Assembly: GCA_911728435.2 (NCBI GenBank)
Contig: OU452204.1
Coordinates: 15,996,001-16,060,000, forward strand
DNA length: 64,000 bases
Origin: Apoderus coryli
Taxonomy: Eukaryota > Arthropoda > Insecta > Coleoptera > Attelabidae
Reading direction: 5' to 3'
Shown: piece by piece, positions 63,250-64,000 of the stretch
Position numbering within the stretch: position 1 is the first letter of the stretch
Layout: each line of letters opens with the position of its first letter
Made by a program: the position numbers and the translations under genes
The notes under the pieces: generated by a model
Database searches by the model: none
The model's input: the letters and a program-made list of their open reading frames with translations, nothing else
What the model was told of the DNA's origin: nothing

Positions 63250-64000
63250 AATAAAAATGAACAATTTAAGGGTGAATCTGTCAAGATAGTTGATTTTTCT
63301 AAGATATTCTTCATCTGCCGTCCAAATTACCAAAGTATGCCTATTCATGTGACCAAATGGTGAATATTTTCCAGAGACCAGTTTTGGACGAAAAAACTAA
63401 ATTATTTGTTCAAAAACATTTGAAGATAGGTATAGGGAAGTGTTACGACAAAAATACTCCAAAACAGATAAGGAATCCAAAAACATAATTATAGACAGAG
63501 TGTTATGAAGAAAGATGGTATCAACTTCCGGTATAACCGGAATATAACTTCAAATGTATTGTGAATGTTATTATAAAATTTAAATATACTGTACGTAAAC
63601 GTCGCAATGACCCTCCTAGCCAATAGGACCGTTATTGCCTTCAGAGATTTTTTCCTGGGAATCCTGCTTGGTCTCTGGTAGTGGTGGGTGTTTTGTCCAC
63701 GGTTACATCGCGTATGAAGAAGTCCTTCGAAAGTGACTTGAAAAAGAACAACTGTTGCTGAATCTACAAGTTTTCAAAGCAGGATTTCCACCGCAGTGAC
63801 AAAATAGCAACTACTCTAGTTTTTACTGAAACCAGTTGCCGAATTTAGAAAAATTTTGGCAACAGTGTGTCGCCGTGACAGTTTCTGGCAATTGATAACC
63901 TCAAACGATTGTCATGTTGCGTAGCATCTTTTGACAACATAGTTGCAAAACATTGGGGATATTTTGTGAACATAGTTTCTTTAGTGGAAACAAATTTCAA
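63250..64000. other. no feature identified
   Basis: AT-rich sequence to the window end. CTTCCGGTATAACCGGAA (63526-63543) is shared, inverted, with the end of the repeat at about 20990-21020. No gene supported. Confidence 0.35.

Overview
This window is eukaryotic and almost certainly from an insect genome, plausibly a beetle, although the species cannot be fixed from sequence alone. The evidence is AT-rich DNA, split genes with GT-AG introns, an insect-type 18S rRNA fragment, and a dense load of degenerate non-LTR retrotransposons, mariner, hAT and foldback elements. Six host gene models can be supported. The best is a complete gene for the spliceosomal kinase PRPF4B/Prp4 (50156-58279, + strand, seven exons, 884 codons). 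The others are on the minus strand: two related small secreted proteins with paired-cysteine TVT repeats (2808-8052 and 11704-12405), the 3' end of a coiled-coil protein (18567-19607), a 114-residue myofilin-like muscle protein (27288-31559), and a THAP-domain gene or pseudogene (45096-45756).

Layout: 1-12400 holds the two secreted-protein genes among seven or more broken LINEs, a Crypton recombinase remnant and a foldback element. 12400-27250 is mostly repeats: a 130-bp tandem repeat, hAT-type MITEs with clear 8-bp target duplications, two copies of a 135-140-bp periodic repeat, and hAT and mariner remnants. 27288-31559 is the myofilin-like gene. Its single coding intron contains a MITE whose right arm is interrupted by 1.37 kb of rDNA, plus a dead mariner. 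31675-36498 carries two essentially identical 2412-bp DNA transposons joined head to tail with no spacer, each with an intact 566-codon transposase-like gene. 36500-45000 has twin 22-bp minisatellites and LINE copies. 45000-50150 holds the THAP gene, a hAT MITE and simple hairpins. 50156-58279 is PRPF4B, with LINEs, mariner and a hammerhead-bearing repeat in its introns. 58900-64000 contains more hammerhead-like motifs and a giant foldback.

The most unusual content is in two places. First, a 351-bp-period repeat lies inside a LINE inside PRPF4B intron 4. It contains a type I hammerhead ribozyme motif with an extended stem I. A related inverted-repeat unit with two more hammerhead copies lies just 3' of the gene. 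Together they look like retrozymes or Penelope-type terminal repeats. Second, the tandem of a CAC-ended, 3-bp-target-duplication transposon (Chapaev3/CMC-like by layout) forms a perfect end-to-end junction, as expected from an excised circle or tandem insertion. Family names for LINEs are given at clade level only, because they were judged by eye.
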